A DNA stretch of 64,000 bases, from NCBI RefSeq assembly GCF_004681975.1, contig NZ_SMLK01000001.1:248001-312000 (forward strand), written 5' to 3'. The position numbers were made by a program, and so were the translations under genes. Below are positions 8,854 to 19,130 of this stretch, one piece after another. A model generated the notes under the pieces. The model had not been told where the DNA came from. It was given only the letters and a program-made list of their open reading frames with translations, and ran no database searches. Source of the stretch: Ramlibacter humi (GTDB taxonomy: Bacteria; Pseudomonadota; Gammaproteobacteria; Burkholderiales; Burkholderiaceae_C). Position 1 is the first letter of the stretch, and every line of letters starts with the position of its first letter.

Positions 8854-8857
<4 letters not shown>
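7808..8857 (+). CDS. livM: Branched-chain-type ABC transporter permease (LivM family)
   Basis: 349 residues with about nine to ten membrane spans. FTGIVSLGHAAFFGLGAYSA is the LivM signature region. The GTG at 7808 lies inside a repeat; an ATG at 7847 (MPPAGG) would remove 13 residues and may be the true start. The C-terminus is odd: the last dozen residues ([11 protein letters not shown]) are encoded by a dRS3-like repeat that entered the 3' end, so this tail is unlikely to be ancestral. The stop overlaps the ATPase start as ATGA, indicating translational coupling. Confidence 0.87.
8824..8849. repeat. Single dRS3/REP-like repeat inside the 3' end of livM
   Basis: One unit of the GGATCCCCGCC/GGCGGGGAT family. 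Here it is translated as the C-terminal tail of the permease, in frame up to the stop that overlaps livG. Confidence 0.8.
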
Positions 8858-9610
<753 letters not shown>

Positions 9611-9618
<8 letters not shown>

Positions 9619-10315
9619 ACTGCTGAAGGTCGACAACCTCTCCGCCGGCTACGGCGAGGCGGTGGTGCTGCAAGGCGTGTCGTTCGCGCTGGACGAAGGC
9701 GCCACTCTGGCGCTGCTGGGCCGCAACGGCACCGGCAAGACCACGCTGCTCAACACGCTGGCCGGCGCCACGCGCCAGCACGCGGGCAGCATCTCGCTGG
9801 CGGGCAATGCGCTGCACAAGCTGCCGTCGCACCAGCGCGCCGCGGCCGGCATCGGCTGGGTGCCGCAGGAGCGCAACATCTTCAAGTCGCTGACGGTGCA
9901 CGAGAACCTCACCGCGGTGGCTCGCCCGGGCAAGTGGACGCCCGACGGCGTGTACGCGATGTTCCCGCGCCTGGCGGAGCGCAAGACCAACCTGGGCACT
10001 CAGCTGTCCGGCGGCGAGCAGCAGATGCTGGCCGTGGGCCGCGCGCTGGTGCTCAACCCCAGGCTGCTGCTGCTGGACGAGCCGCTGGAGGGCCTGGCGC
10101 CCATCATCGTCGACGAGCTGCTCAAGGCCATCCGCCGCATCACCCGCGACGAGGGCCTGTCGGCCATCATCGTGGAGCAGCACCCGCAAGCCATCCTCGC
10201 CATCTCCGACCGCGCGGTCGTGCTGGATCGCGGCACGGTGGTCCACAGCGGCACGGCGCGGGAGCTGCGAGACGATCCGGCGCTGGTGGATCGATTGCTG
10301 GGTGTCGCGCGGTAA
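9611..10315 (+). CDS. livF: Branched-chain-type ABC transporter ATP-binding protein (LivF family)
   Basis: 234 residues. Walker A is GRNGTGKTT at 38-46, the signature is LSGGEQQMLAVGRAL, and Walker B is LLLLDEPLEG, matching LivF proteins. The ATG at 9611 gives the family start MAELLKVDNL and overlaps livG by 8 bp; an alternative start at 9593 adds six residues. The gene ends directly in a long hairpin repeat that probably marks the end of the transport operon. Confidence 0.88.
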
Positions 10316-10445
10316 ATGCGGGGTCCGCAACGCAGAGAACGCAGAGGTGCGCAGAGATCGCAGAGAAGACAATGAAGGTATTCGCCTTTCGATCTCTGCG
10401 TCCTCTGCGAAACCTCTGCGTTCTCTGCGTTGCGGACCCCGCATT
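10315..10445. repeat. Long GCAGAG-type hairpin repeat, copy 2 (34-bp perfect terminal arms)
   Basis: The best-preserved copy. The outer 34 bases on each side are perfect inverted complements, starting AATGCGGGGTCCGCAACGC. Further GCAGAG/CTCTGC units follow toward an AT-richer centre. It starts at the last base of the livF stop codon and ends 9 bp before the next gene. It could act as a terminator or mRNA stabiliser. Confidence 0.88.
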
Positions 10446-10454
10446 CAACTGCCC

Positions 10455-11426
10455 ATGACCAACCGCCGCCACTTCCTCCTGGCCACGGCCGCCGCACTGC
10501 CGGCGTTCGCCGGTGCACAGACCAAGTTCCCCTCCAGGCCGCTGCGGCTTATCGTGCCCAATGGCCCCGGCGGGGCGGCGGATCTGACGGCGCGGACGGT
10601 CGGGCAGGCGATGGCCGCCACGTTGGGCCACCCCGTGGTCATCGACAACAAGCCGGGCGCCGGCGGTGTCGTGGCCGGTGAGCAGGTCGCACATGCCGAC
10701 CCGGACGGGCACACCATCCTGCTGGTGTCCAGCGGTTCGGCGGTCAGCGCGGCGCTGTTCAAGTCGCTGCCGTTCGACACGCTGCGCGACTTCGCGCCGG
10801 TGTCGCTGCTGGCGACCTTCGACCTCGTGCTGGTGGTCGCGGAGAACGGCCGCTTCAAGACGCTGCCCGACCTGCTGGCTTATGCGAGGGCCAACCCCGG
10901 CAAGCTGAACCTGGGCACGCCACAGATGGGCACCACGCAGAACCTGGCCGCCGAGCTGTTCAAGACGACGGCGGGCATCCAGGCGCAGGTGGTGCCGTTC
11001 AACGGCACGCCGCCGGTGATCACGGCGCTGCGCTCGGGCGAGATCGACGTGGGCATCGACATCCTCGGGCCGCTGATCGGCCAGCTGAAAGGGCAGTCCC
11101 TTCGGCCGCTGGCGGTGCTCGGGGCCAGGCGCGCGTCGCAGCTGCCGAACGTGCCAACCGTGCGTGAATCGGGCGGGCCGCTGGCGGACTTCGACGTCAG
11201 CTCCTGGAACGGCCTGGCGGTGCCCGCGAAGACGCCCGCCGCCGCCATCGAGCGCCTGAACCGCGAAGTGAACGCAGCGCTCGCAAAACCGGACGTTCGG
11301 CAGAAGCTCATCGAACTCAACCTCAACCCGCAAGGCGGCACGCCCGCGCAGCTGGGCCAGCGCCTGGCTGCCGACGTGAAGCGCTGGTCCGAAGTGATCG
11401 CGCGTGCGGGCATCCCCAAGCAATAA
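10455..11426 (+). CDS. Tripartite tricarboxylate transporter (Bug/TctC) substrate-binding protein
   Basis: 323 residues. The N-terminus NRRHFLLATAAALPAFAGA is an export signal with a twin-arginine look. The mature start PSRPLRLIVPNGPGG is characteristic of Bug proteins, and the fold is the two-domain TctC type. These proteins bind small carboxylates or aromatic acids in the periplasm and often lack a dedicated permease. It is followed after 9 bp by a DUF1932 dehydrogenase and a truncated AEC transporter, so the three were probably one operon. Substrate unknown. Confidence 0.85.
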   Translation: MTNRRHFLLATAAALPAFAGAQTKFPSRPLRLIVPNGPGGAADLTARTVGQAMAATLGHPVVIDNKPGAGGVVAGEQVAHADPDGHTILLVSSGSAVSAALFKSLPFDTLRDFAPVSLLATFDLVLVVAENGRFKTLPDLLAYARANPGKLNLGTPQMGTTQNLAAELFKTTAGIQAQVVPFNGTPPVITALRSGEIDVGIDILGPLIGQLKGQSLRPLAVLGARRASQLPNVPTVRESGGPLADFDVSSWNGLAVPAKTPAAAIERLNREVNAALAKPDVRQKLIELNLNPQGGTPAQLGQRLAADVKRWSEVIARAGIPKQ

Positions 11427-11435
11427 GGAAGCAGC

Positions 11436-12335
11436 ATGCAGATCACCCGCATCGGCCTGGTTGGCTACGGCGAAGTCGGCAAGACGTTCGCCAAGGGCTT
11501 GAAGGACAAGCCCGGCGTGACGCAGTCCAGCGCCTGGGACCTGAAGTTCGCGCAGGCCGGCACGCGGGAGAGCGAATTCGCGCACGCGCGCGAAGCGGGC
11601 GTGGTGGCGCAGCCTTCGATGCAGGCGCTGTGCGAAGCCAGCGACCTGGTGATCTCCGCCGTCACGGCTTCGAACACGCTGGCGGTGGCGAAGGAAGCGG
11701 CCGCGCACCTGAAGCCCGGCACCGTGTTCCTGGACCTGAACTCGGCCTCGCCCGGCACCAAGCAGCAATGCGCGGCGCTGGTGGACGCGACGGGCGCGCA
11801 CTATGTCGAAGCGGGCGTGATGACGTCCGTGCCGCCGTACGGCATCCGTGTACCGATGCTGCTCGGTGGCGCGAAGGCGGCGGAACTCTCCGAAGTGCTG
11901 GCTGCGTGGGGCCTGGACGCGAAGGCCGTGTCCGAGAAGCTGGGCGTGGCCAGCGCCATCAAGATGTGCCGCAGCGTGATGATCAAGGGCCTGGAGGCCA
12001 TCGTCGTCGAAAGCTACGCCACCGCGCGGCAGTACGGCGTGGAAGACCACGTGCTGCCCACGCTGGCCGAAACCTTTCCGCAGATCGACTGGCCGAAGCA
12101 GGGCGCGTACTTTTTCAGCCGCGTCGTGCAGCACGGAAAGCGGCGCGCCGAGGAAATGCGCGAAGCCGCCAACACCGTGAAGGAAGCCGGCTTCCCGCCG
12201 CTGATGGCCGCGGCCATCGCGGAGAAGCAGCAGTGGGTGGCCGACGCCGCGGCCGCCGGGGTGTTCAAGGACCTGCCCAAGGACGCGCCCTGGCAGGCCT
12301 ACGCCGACCGCCTGCTGGCCGCCCGCAAACGCTGA
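11436..12335 (+). CDS. NAD(P)-dependent oxidoreductase with C-terminal DUF1932
   Basis: 299 residues. The N-terminus has the dinucleotide-binding pattern IGLVGYGEVGKTFAKGL (about 6-22), as in 6-phosphogluconate/3-hydroxyacid dehydrogenases. A middle section has DLNSASPGTK (about 100-110), and the C-terminal half matches the DUF1932 helical domain. The probable activity is oxidation of a small hydroxy acid; the substrate is not identifiable. AAGGAAGC precedes the ATG. It lies between a Bug protein and a decayed AEC transporter, a context that suggests use of a carboxylate. Confidence 0.8.
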   Translation: MQITRIGLVGYGEVGKTFAKGLKDKPGVTQSSAWDLKFAQAGTRESEFAHAREAGVVAQPSMQALCEASDLVISAVTASNTLAVAKEAAAHLKPGTVFLDLNSASPGTKQQCAALVDATGAHYVEAGVMTSVPPYGIRVPMLLGGAKAAELSEVLAAWGLDAKAVSEKLGVASAIKMCRSVMIKGLEAIVVESYATARQYGVEDHVLPTLAETFPQIDWPKQGAYFFSRVVQHGKRRAEEMREAANTVKEAGFPPLMAAAIAEKQQWVADAAAAGVFKDLPKDAPWQAYADRLLAARKR

Positions 12336-12620
12336 ATGGGGTCCGTCCTCGCCGTCACCGTCCCGATCTACCTGGTGATGGCGGCGGGCTGGCTGGCCAC
12401 GCGCGCCGGCCTGTTCGCGGCCGGGAGGCTGCTGCTGCATCCGCTGGCGGTTTCAACCGCTCTGCGGGCGCGGCGGGTGGCGCCTGGCGCGGCCTCATGC
12501 TCCAGCGGCCGTGCTTCGCCTTCGGCTCGCACAGGCTTCCCGCCGAATCGGCCGGGCCCGGGACGGCCGGCGCAACTCGTTGCGAGCTGCGCTCGCCACT
12601 CAGACACTCACCGGAGCTAG
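12336..12620 (+). pseudogene. Truncated AEC-family (auxin efflux/malonate) transporter remnant
   Basis: The ATG follows the preceding stop codon directly. About the first 36 residues (starting MGSVLAVTVPIYLVMAAGWL) resemble the first membrane span of AEC transporters, which are normally about 300 residues. The next residues, RLLLHPLAV, resemble a more C-terminal AEC segment, suggesting an internal deletion. From about 12468 the frame runs into a structured inverted-repeat element and stops at 12620. The protein cannot be functional as a transporter. Confidence 0.55.
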
Positions 12621-12721
12621 AGGACAGTCGCATCACACGCTGTCGCGCGTGATGCTGTCCCAGGCCCGGCCGATTCGGCGGCGCTTCCAAAATCGGCCGC
12701 GCCAGGCGCCACCCGCCGCGC
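12468..12721. repeat. Nested inverted-repeat element (about 254 bp) inserted in a transporter remnant
   Basis: The ends are perfect 27-bp inverted repeats (12468-12494 and 12695-12721, starting GCGCGGCGGGTGGCGCC). Inside is a second perfect inverted pair of 18 bp (12541-12558 and 12663-12680). No credible ORF for a transposase is present, so it resembles a MITE or other non-autonomous element. The rest of 12620-12832 holds only this element and a single dRS3-like unit. Confidence 0.75.
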
Positions 12722-12782
12722 TGGCACGCGCGTGCGGGACCGGAGAGGGTGCTGTAAGTCACGCTGCGATAGACCTTGACCG

Positions 12783-12817
12783 CGTCGTTCCCGCGAAGGC
12801 GGGAATCCATGGCTTCC
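12783..12817. repeat. Single dRS3/REP-like repeat
   Basis: CGTCGTTCCCGCG...CGGGAATCCATGGCTTCC unit directly downstream of the LysR gene, which ends at 12833 on the opposite strand. Confidence 0.8.
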
Positions 12818-12832
12818 ATCGCGCAATGACGT

Positions 12833-13744
12833 TCAGGCGTGCGGCACCACCTTCGGTGCCGTCTTCCGAATCAACTCCAACGTCGCCTCCTGCACCGGCG
12901 TAGCAGGCCTCTGCGCACTCGTGCACAGCGACAGCCGAATCCGCAGCGGCGGCTTTCCAATAGGCTGCGCCGTGAACGCCGACGGCCGCGCCGAATTCAG
13001 CAGCGCGTTGCGCGACAGGATCGCGCACCCCGCACCATCCCGCACCAGATCGAGGATGGCCGTGACTCCGTCGATCTCCAGCGCCACATCGGGCTTGCAG
13101 CCCACGGCCGCCAGCGCCGATTCCACGTGCATGCGGATGGCGTTCGGCCGCGTGGGGATGACCAGCGGCACCTCGGCCACCGCCTTCAGCTCCACGGGCC
13201 CCGGCGGCGGGTCTTCGTGCAGGCCCGGCGGCCGCGCGCGCACCAGCAGCAGGTCTTCGTCCAGCAGCGGCACCGCGTCCAGTTCGCGCGAAGCTTGCGC
13301 GTTGTAGAGCACGGCGATATCCAGGCGGCCGCTCGCCAGCCCGGCTTCCAGTGCGGACGACAAGCCTTCGCTGATCGACAGCCGCGCATCCGGCATCGCT
13401 TCGCGGAAGGCCCGGGTGAGCGGCACCGTGAGCACGCGCGCCACGCTGCTCGGAAGACCGACGGCAACCCGCCCGGAGAGACCGCCACGCAGGCGCCCCA
13501 GGTCATCCTTGGCGCGCTGCACCTGGTGCAGGATGCCGCGCCCATGCTCCAGCAGCGTCTTGCCGGCTTCGGTGGGGACGGCGCCGCGGCCGTTGCGCAC
13601 CAGCAGGGTCTGGCGCAGCTCCACTTCCAGCAGCCGCACCTGCCGGCTGAGCGCCGGCTGGGCGACATCGAGCTCGATGGCCGCGCGGGTGAAGCTGCCC
13701 AGCTCGGCCACGCGGACGAAATACTCGAGCTGGCGCAAATCCAT
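12833..13744 (-). CDS. LysR-family regulator, probable LigR for protocatechuate 4,5-cleavage genes
   Basis: 303 residues. The N-terminal helix-turn-helix (about 1-60) contains [17 protein letters not shown] and [12 protein letters not shown]; the remainder is a LysR substrate-binding domain. It diverges from the lig genes, the usual arrangement for a LysR activator and its target. The ATG at 13744 is used; a TTG two codons upstream is possible. A conserved 28-bp site lies 27 bp beyond the start and reappears upstream of ligC, so this protein is the best candidate regulator for both. The inducer would be a pathway acid such as protocatechuate (family knowledge). Confidence 0.82.
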   Translation of the reverse strand: MDLRQLEYFVRVAELGSFTRAAIELDVAQPALSRQVRLLEVELRQTLLVRNGRGAVPTEAGKTLLEHGRGILHQVQRAKDDLGRLRGGLSGRVAVGLPSSVARVLTVPLTRAFREAMPDARLSISEGLSSALEAGLASGRLDIAVLYNAQASRELDAVPLLDEDLLLVRARPPGLHEDPPPGPVELKAVAEVPLVIPTRPNAIRMHVESALAAVGCKPDVALEIDGVTAILDLVRDGAGCAILSRNALLNSARPSAFTAQPIGKPPLRIRLSLCTSAQRPATPVQEATLELIRKTAPKVVPHA

Positions 13745-13770
13745 GCCCAAAGTGTAAAGGCCGGGCCACA

Positions 13771-13798
13771 GCTATACGCGCTTGTTCTAGCTGATAGC
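13771..13798. promoter_or_regulatory. Putative LigR operator between lysR and lig operon
   Basis: Interrupted inverted repeat GCTAT...ATAGC with inner CTTGTTCTAGCTG. 25 of 28 positions are identical to 33317-33344 upstream of ligC. A CACAAT candidate -10 follows at 13834 here, and at nearly the same distance in the ligC copy. Confidence 0.65.
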
Positions 13799-13865
13799 GG
13801 GGTCGGCGGCTTTGCGGGCGAGGGGAGGGTTCGCACAATGGCGGCCCATGCCCACCGGAGCCGCA

Positions 13866-14549
13866 ATGACCCTGCGCGGGATTTCGTCCATGGCCACGCG
13901 CCAGGTGCTGGCCGAGCTGGCCGCTGCCTACCGCGAGAACGCGGGCGTGCAGGTGGACATCGAATCGGTCGGCGGTGTCGATGCCGCCAAGCGCGTCGCC
14001 GCCGGCGAAGCGTTCGACGTGGTGTTCCTGGCCGCCGACGCCGTCGACAAACTCATCGCCGCCGGCCATGCGCTGGCCAGCAGCCGCGTGGACCTGGTGC
14101 GCTCGGGCGTCGCCGTCGCCGTGAAGCACGGCGCATCCAGGCCCGACCTGTCCAGCGAAGCCGCCGTGAAGCAGGCTGTGCTGGCCGCGCCGACGCTGGG
14201 CTATTCCACGGGCCCCAGCGGCACCGCGCTGTTGAAGCTGTTCGAACGCTGGGGCATCGCCGGGCAGGTGAAGCCGCGGCTGGTGCAGGCGCCCGCCGGC
14301 GTGCCGGTGGGTTCGCTCGTCGCGAAGGGCGAGATCGCGCTCGGCTTCCAGCAGCTGAGCGAGCTGATGCACCTGGACGGCATCGACGTGGCCGGTGCCT
14401 TGCCCGAACCTATCCAGATCACTACCGTGTTTTCCGGCGCCGTGTGCGCCGCTTCCATGCAGCCTGCCGCCGTGCGCCAGCTGCTCGCCTTCATGGCTTC
14501 GCCGGCGACGGCCGAGGCCAAGCGCCGCCAGGGCATGGACCCGGCCTGA
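13866..14549 (+). CDS. ModA-like extracellular-type solute-binding domain protein without obvious signal peptide
   Basis: 227 residues with the fold pattern of molybdate/sulfate-type binding proteins (SBP_bac_11): [32 protein letters not shown] at the start, split here only by inspection, and [13 protein letters not shown] late. The ATG at 13866 is chosen because GGAG lies 8 bp upstream; an ATG at 13848 would add six residues without a ribosome site. Neither form has a recognisable signal sequence, which is unusual for this family. It is the first gene of the lig operon, directly after the LigR site. Its function in protocatechuate breakdown is unknown. Confidence 0.75.
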   Translation: MTLRGISSMATRQVLAELAAAYRENAGVQVDIESVGGVDAAKRVAAGEAFDVVFLAADAVDKLIAAGHALASSRVDLVRSGVAVAVKHGASRPDLSSEAAVKQAVLAAPTLGYSTGPSGTALLKLFERWGIAGQVKPRLVQAPAGVPVGSLVAKGEIALGFQQLSELMHLDGIDVAGALPEPIQITTVFSGAVCAASMQPAAVRQLLAFMASPATAEAKRRQGMDPA

Positions 14550-14579
14550 GCGCGCCAACGTATCCACCGAGGAGACTTC

Positions 14580-15608
14580 ATGATCATCGACTGCCACGGC
14601 CACTACACCACCGCGCCGAAAGCGCTGGAGGTGTGGCGCAACCAGCAGATCGCCGGCATCAAGGACCCGTCCATGATGCCGAAGGTCGCCGGCCTGAAGA
14701 TCAGCGACGACGAGATCCGCGACAGCATCGAGCAGAACCAGCTGCGCCTGATGAAGGAACGCGGCAACGACATGACGCTGTTCTCGCCGCGCGCCAGCTT
14801 CATGGCGCACCACATCGGCGACTTCAACGTCAGCAGCACCTGGGCCGGCATCTGCAACGAGCTGTGCTTCCGAGTGAGCAAGCTGTTCCCCGAGCATTTC
14901 GTGCCCGTGGCCATGCTGCCGCAGTCGCCGGGCGTCGACCCCAAGACCTGCATCCCCGAGCTGGTGAAGTGCGTCGAGGAATACGGCTGCGTGGGCATCA
15001 ACCTGAACCCCGATCCTTCGGGCGGCCACTGGAAGGAGCCGCCGCTGACGGACAAGTGGTGGTACCCCATCTACGAGAAGATGGTGGAGTACGACATCCC
15101 CGCGATGATCCACGTCAGCACCAGCTGCAACGCGTGCTTCCACACCACCGGCGCGCACTACCTGAACGCCGACACCACCGCCTTCATGCAGTGCGTGCAG
15201 GGGGACCTGTTCAAGGACTTCCCCACGCTGCGCTTCCTGATCCCGCACGGCGGCGGCGCGGTGCCTTACCACTGGGGGCGCTTTCGCGGGCTGGCGCAGG
15301 AGATGAAGAAGCCGCTGCTCGACGAGCACGTGCTCAACAACATCTTCTTCGACACCTGCGTGTACCACCAGCCGGGCATCGACCTGCTGAACACCGTGAT
15401 CCCGGTGAAGAACGTGCTGTTCGCCAGCGAGATGATCGGCGCGGTGCGCGGCATCGACCCGCAGACCGGCCACTACTACGACGACACGAAGCGCTACATC
15501 GACGCGTCGAAGATCCTGTCGTCCGAGGACAAGCTGGCGATCTTCGAGGGCAACACGCGGCGCGTGTTCCCCCGCCTGGACAAGCTGCTCAAGCAGCGTG
15601 GCCACTAA
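14580..15608 (+). CDS. ligJ: 4-oxalomesaconate hydratase
   Basis: 342 residues, matching LigJ in length and sequence pattern. It is an amidohydrolase-superfamily enzyme that hydrates 4-oxalomesaconate to 4-carboxy-4-hydroxy-2-oxoadipate. The N-terminus MIIDCHGHY provides the metal-binding HxH pair. Other conserved His positions are in [23 protein letters not shown] and CVYHQPG, and a Glu lies in LFASEM. GAGGAG precedes the ATG. It is followed by ligK after 32 bp. Related decarboxylases share the fold, but the downstream genes favour LigJ. Confidence 0.88.
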   Translation: MIIDCHGHYTTAPKALEVWRNQQIAGIKDPSMMPKVAGLKISDDEIRDSIEQNQLRLMKERGNDMTLFSPRASFMAHHIGDFNVSSTWAGICNELCFRVSKLFPEHFVPVAMLPQSPGVDPKTCIPELVKCVEEYGCVGINLNPDPSGGHWKEPPLTDKWWYPIYEKMVEYDIPAMIHVSTSCNACFHTTGAHYLNADTTAFMQCVQGDLFKDFPTLRFLIPHGGGAVPYHWGRFRGLAQEMKKPLLDEHVLNNIFFDTCVYHQPGIDLLNTVIPVKNVLFASEMIGAVRGIDPQTGHYYDDTKRYIDASKILSSEDKLAIFEGNTRRVFPRLDKLLKQRGH

Positions 15609-15640
15609 CGCTCAACGCCAAACGCTCAACGGAGAACCCC

Positions 15641-16324
15641 ATGTACGAACTGGGCGTCGTCTACCGCAACATCCAGCGCGCCGATCGCGAGGTCGCCGGC
15701 CAGCTGGCGCAATACGGCTCGGCCACGGTGCACGAGGCGATGGGCCGCGTGGGCCTGATGGCCACCTACATGCGGCCGATCTATGCCGGCGCGCAGGTGT
15801 CCGGCACCGCCGTCACCGTGCTGCTGCACCCGGGTGACAACTGGATGATGCACGTCGCGGCCGAGCAGATCCAGCCCGGCGACATCGTCGTGGCCGCCGT
15901 CACGGCGCCTTGCACCGACGGCTACTTCGGCGACCTGCTCGCCACGTCGTTCAAGGCGCGCGGCGCCCGCGCGCTGGTCATCGATGCCGGCGTGCGCGAC
16001 GTGAAGACGCTGACCGGGATGCAGTTCCCGGTGTGGAGCAAGGCGATCAGCAGCAAGGGCACCATCAAGGCCACCATCGGCTCGGTGAACATCCCCGTCG
16101 TGTGCGCCGGGATGATCGTGAACCCGGGCGACGTGGTCGTGGCCGACGACGACGGCGTGGTCGTGGTGCCGCGCGCCATGGCCGCCAGGACGCTGGAAGC
16201 CGCCGCCGCGCGCGAGGCCAACGAAGGCGAGAAGCGCGCCAAGCTGGCTTCGGGCGTGCTGGGCCTGGACATGTACAAGATGCGCGAGCCGCTGGCCAAG
16301 GCCGGCCTCAAGTACATCGACTGA
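15641..16324 (+). CDS. ligK: 4-carboxy-4-hydroxy-2-oxoadipate aldolase / oxaloacetate decarboxylase
   Basis: 227 residues of the RraA-like class II aldolase family (LigK/GalC/ProA). It cleaves 4-carboxy-4-hydroxy-2-oxoadipate to pyruvate and oxaloacetate, the last step of the 4,5-cleavage route, and can decarboxylate oxaloacetate. Visible family features are the GDIVVAAV region, [15 protein letters not shown] (about 105-120) and the C-terminal [20 protein letters not shown] lies upstream of the ATG. Length and neighbours agree with LigK rather than RraA, the RNase E regulator of the same fold. Confidence 0.9.
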   Translation: MYELGVVYRNIQRADREVAGQLAQYGSATVHEAMGRVGLMATYMRPIYAGAQVSGTAVTVLLHPGDNWMMHVAAEQIQPGDIVVAAVTAPCTDGYFGDLLATSFKARGARALVIDAGVRDVKTLTGMQFPVWSKAISSKGTIKATIGSVNIPVVCAGMIVNPGDVVVADDDGVVVVPRAMAARTLEAAAAREANEGEKRAKLASGVLGLDMYKMREPLAKAGLKYID

Positions 16325-16334
16325 AGGAGCGGCG

Positions 16335-17264
16335 ATGTCCAAGCCGACCTCCGGCCCCTTCACCAAGACGCCCGGCTGGCTGGACTGGTACACCGGTCCC
16401 AGCAAGCCGAAGTTCCAGCTGCCGCCCGGCAGCGTGGACGCGCACTGCCATGTGTTCGGCCCCGGCGCCGAATTCCCGTACGCGCCCGAGCGCAAGTACA
16501 CGCCGTGCGACGCCAGCTGGCAGCAGCTGTTCGCGCTGCGCGACCACCTGGGCTTCGACAGGAACGTGATCGTGCAGGCCACCTGCCACGGAGCGGACAA
16601 CCGAGCGATGGTCGATGCGCTCAGGCACGCCAACGGCAAGGCGCGCGGCGTGGCCACCGTGCGGCGCGGCGTCACCGACAGCGAACTGCAGGAGATGAAC
16701 GCCGCCGGCGTTCGCGGCGTTCGCTTCAATTTCGTCAAGCGGCTGGTGGACTTCACGCCCAAGGACGAGCTGATGGAGATCGCCGCGCGCATCGCCCCGC
16801 TGGGCTGGCACGTGGTGATCTACTTCGAGGCAGTGGACCTGCCCGAGCTGTGGGACTTCTTCACCGCGCTGCCGACCACGGTGGTGGTGGACCACATGGG
16901 CCGCCCCGACGTGAGCAAGCCCGTGGACGGCCCCGAGTTCGCCCTGTTCCTGAAATTCATGCGCGAGCACCAGAACGTCTGGAGCAAGGTGAGCTGCCCC
17001 GAGCGCCTGTCCATCACCGGCCCGAAGGCGCTGGACGGCGAGCAGGACGCCTACCGCGACGTGGTGCCGTTCGCGCGCAAGGTGGTGGAGACTTTCCCCG
17101 ACCGCGTGCTGTGGGGCACCGACTGGCCGCACCCGAACCTGAAGGACCACATGCCCGACGACGGCCTGCTGGTGGACTTCATCCCGCACATCGCCACCAC
17201 GCCCGGGCTGCAGAGGAAACTGCTGGTGGACAACCCCACGCGTCTTTATTGGGATGACAAATGA
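16335..17264 (+). CDS. ligI: 2-pyrone-4,6-dicarboxylate lactonase
   Basis: 309 residues, amidohydrolase superfamily. VDAHCHVFGP (about 34-43) holds the two His of the active site; further conserved features are VIVQATCHG, VVDHMGRPD and, late, VLWGTDWPHPN with the catalytic Asp. It opens 2-pyrone-4,6-dicarboxylate to the 4-oxalomesaconate pool. AAGGAGCGGCG precedes the ATG, 10 bp after ligK. The last codons (GATGACAAA TGA) are part of an ATGACGAATGAC repeat, so the natural C-terminus has been replaced or extended by repeat sequence. Confidence 0.9.
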   Translation: MSKPTSGPFTKTPGWLDWYTGPSKPKFQLPPGSVDAHCHVFGPGAEFPYAPERKYTPCDASWQQLFALRDHLGFDRNVIVQATCHGADNRAMVDALRHANGKARGVATVRRGVTDSELQEMNAAGVRGVRFNFVKRLVDFTPKDELMEIAARIAPLGWHVVIYFEAVDLPELWDFFTALPTTVVVDHMGRPDVSKPVDGPEFALFLKFMREHQNVWSKVSCPERLSITGPKALDGEQDAYRDVVPFARKVVETFPDRVLWGTDWPHPNLKDHMPDDGLLVDFIPHIATTPGLQRKLLVDNPTRLYWDDK

Positions 17265-17339
17265 CGAATGACAAACGACCTTGCGCTTCGCGCATCGATG
17301 ATGTCATTCGTCATTGAGCGAAGCGAAGTCATTCGTCAT
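17254..17339. repeat. ATGACGAATGAC-type repeat between ligI and ligA
   Basis: Starts inside the end of ligI, supplies its TGA stop, and ends 12 bp before the ligA ATG. It contains GTCATTCGTCAT inverted units and an inner stem built from CGCTTCGCG-like sequence. Confidence 0.85.
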
Positions 17340-17351
17340 CCGGAGACCACC

Positions 17352-17726
17352 ATGCCACTCGACAAACCGTACCAAGGCGTGCCCGGCACGACCATCTTCG
17401 ACGCCGACCAGAGCCGCAAGGGCTACTGGCTCAACCAGTTCTGCATGTCGCTGATGAAGGCCGAGAACCGCGAGCGCTTCAAGCGCGACGAGCGCGCCTA
17501 CCTCGACGAGTGGAAGATGACCGCCGAGCAGAAGCAGGCCGTGCTGGACCGCGACATGAACCGCATGATCTCGCTGGGCGGCAACATCTACTTCCTGGCC
17601 AAGATCGGCGCCACCGACGGCAAGAGCTTCCAGCAGATGGCCGGCTCCATGACCGGGATGTCCGAAGAGGAGTACCGCAACATGATGATCGGCGGCGGCC
17701 GCGATCCCAAGTGGGGGCGCAAGTAA
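17352..17726 (+). CDS. ligA: Protocatechuate 4,5-dioxygenase alpha subunit
   Basis: 124 residues, the usual size for the small LigA subunit. It shows the family stretches RKGYWLNQFCMSLMKAENR and FQQMAGSMTGMSEEEY. LigA caps the active site of LigB and helps bind protocatechuate. CGGAGACCACC lies upstream of the ATG. LigB starts at the base after its stop, so the two subunits are coupled. Confidence 0.92.
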   Translation: MPLDKPYQGVPGTTIFDADQSRKGYWLNQFCMSLMKAENRERFKRDERAYLDEWKMTAEQKQAVLDRDMNRMISLGGNIYFLAKIGATDGKSFQQMAGSMTGMSEEEYRNMMIGGGRDPKWGRK

Positions 17727-18581
<855 letters not shown>

Positions 18582-18589
18582 TCGATAGG

Positions 18590-18681
18590 CGTCGTCCCCG
18601 CGGAGGCGGGGACCCACGGCTTCCGCCTTGAGCAGTCCGCAAATGCGGGCGCCATGGATTCCCGCCTCCGCGGGAATCACG
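18590..18681. repeat. Paired dRS3/REP-like inverted repeat after ligB
   Basis: Two inverted units (CGTCCCCGCGGAGGCGGGGA and GGATTCCCGCCTCCGCGGGAAT) in the convergent space between ligB and the stress-protein gene. It is well placed to act as a transcription end for both. Confidence 0.85.
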
Positions 18682-18698
18682 AAGTCGGGCGCCTGTCC

Positions 18699-19118
18699 CT
18701 ACCGCACCAGCAGCACCGGAATCTCCGCTCCCTGCAGCACGCGCTGCGCCACGCTTCCCATGATCGCGCGGCCCACGAGGCCGTGCCCGTGCGTGCCCAT
18801 CATGATCAGGTGCGCCTTTTCCTTCTGCGCCGTGGCCAGCACCTGCTGCGCCGGATCGCCCACCTTCCACTCGCAGCGGTGCGGCAGGTCCTTGCGGTCC
18901 AGGAACTTGCGGATCGGCGCCAGCACCATCTCCGCCTCGTCCTGGTGGTAGTCGCGGACCACGGCCGAACCGGCCAGGCGCACCACGCGGGGCGGCAGGG
19001 CCTGCTGGACATTGAGCACGACGATCTCGTCGGCCTCCGCCAGCGATTCGTGGTTGACGAGGAAGGCGAGCGCCTTCTTGGTGAACTTGCTGCCGTCGGC
19101 GGCGAGGATGATCTTCAT
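18699..19118 (-). CDS. Universal stress protein (UspA family)
   Basis: 139 residues, one Usp domain. The nucleotide-binding pattern is visible in IILAADGS at the start and MMGTHGHGLVGRAIMGSVAQRVL toward the end (split here by eye; GxxG and GS are the key parts). It lies 12 bp downstream of a second Usp gene on the same strand, so the two are likely co-transcribed. An FNR-type box upstream of the pair suggests induction at low oxygen. Confidence 0.88.
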   Translation of the reverse strand: MKIILAADGSKFTKKALAFLVNHESLAEADEIVVLNVQQALPPRVVRLAGSAVVRDYHQDEAEMVLAPIRKFLDRKDLPHRCEWKVGDPAQQVLATAQKEKAHLIMMGTHGHGLVGRAIMGSVAQRVLQGAEIPVLLVR

Positions 19119-19130
19119 CGTTTCGGCCTT

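Noticed and set aside
12839-15640. Very long plus-strand frame running into ligK
   Set aside because: Upstream of 15641 it is the antisense of the LysR gene and a shifted frame of the SBP and ligJ genes; only the part from 15641 is coding.
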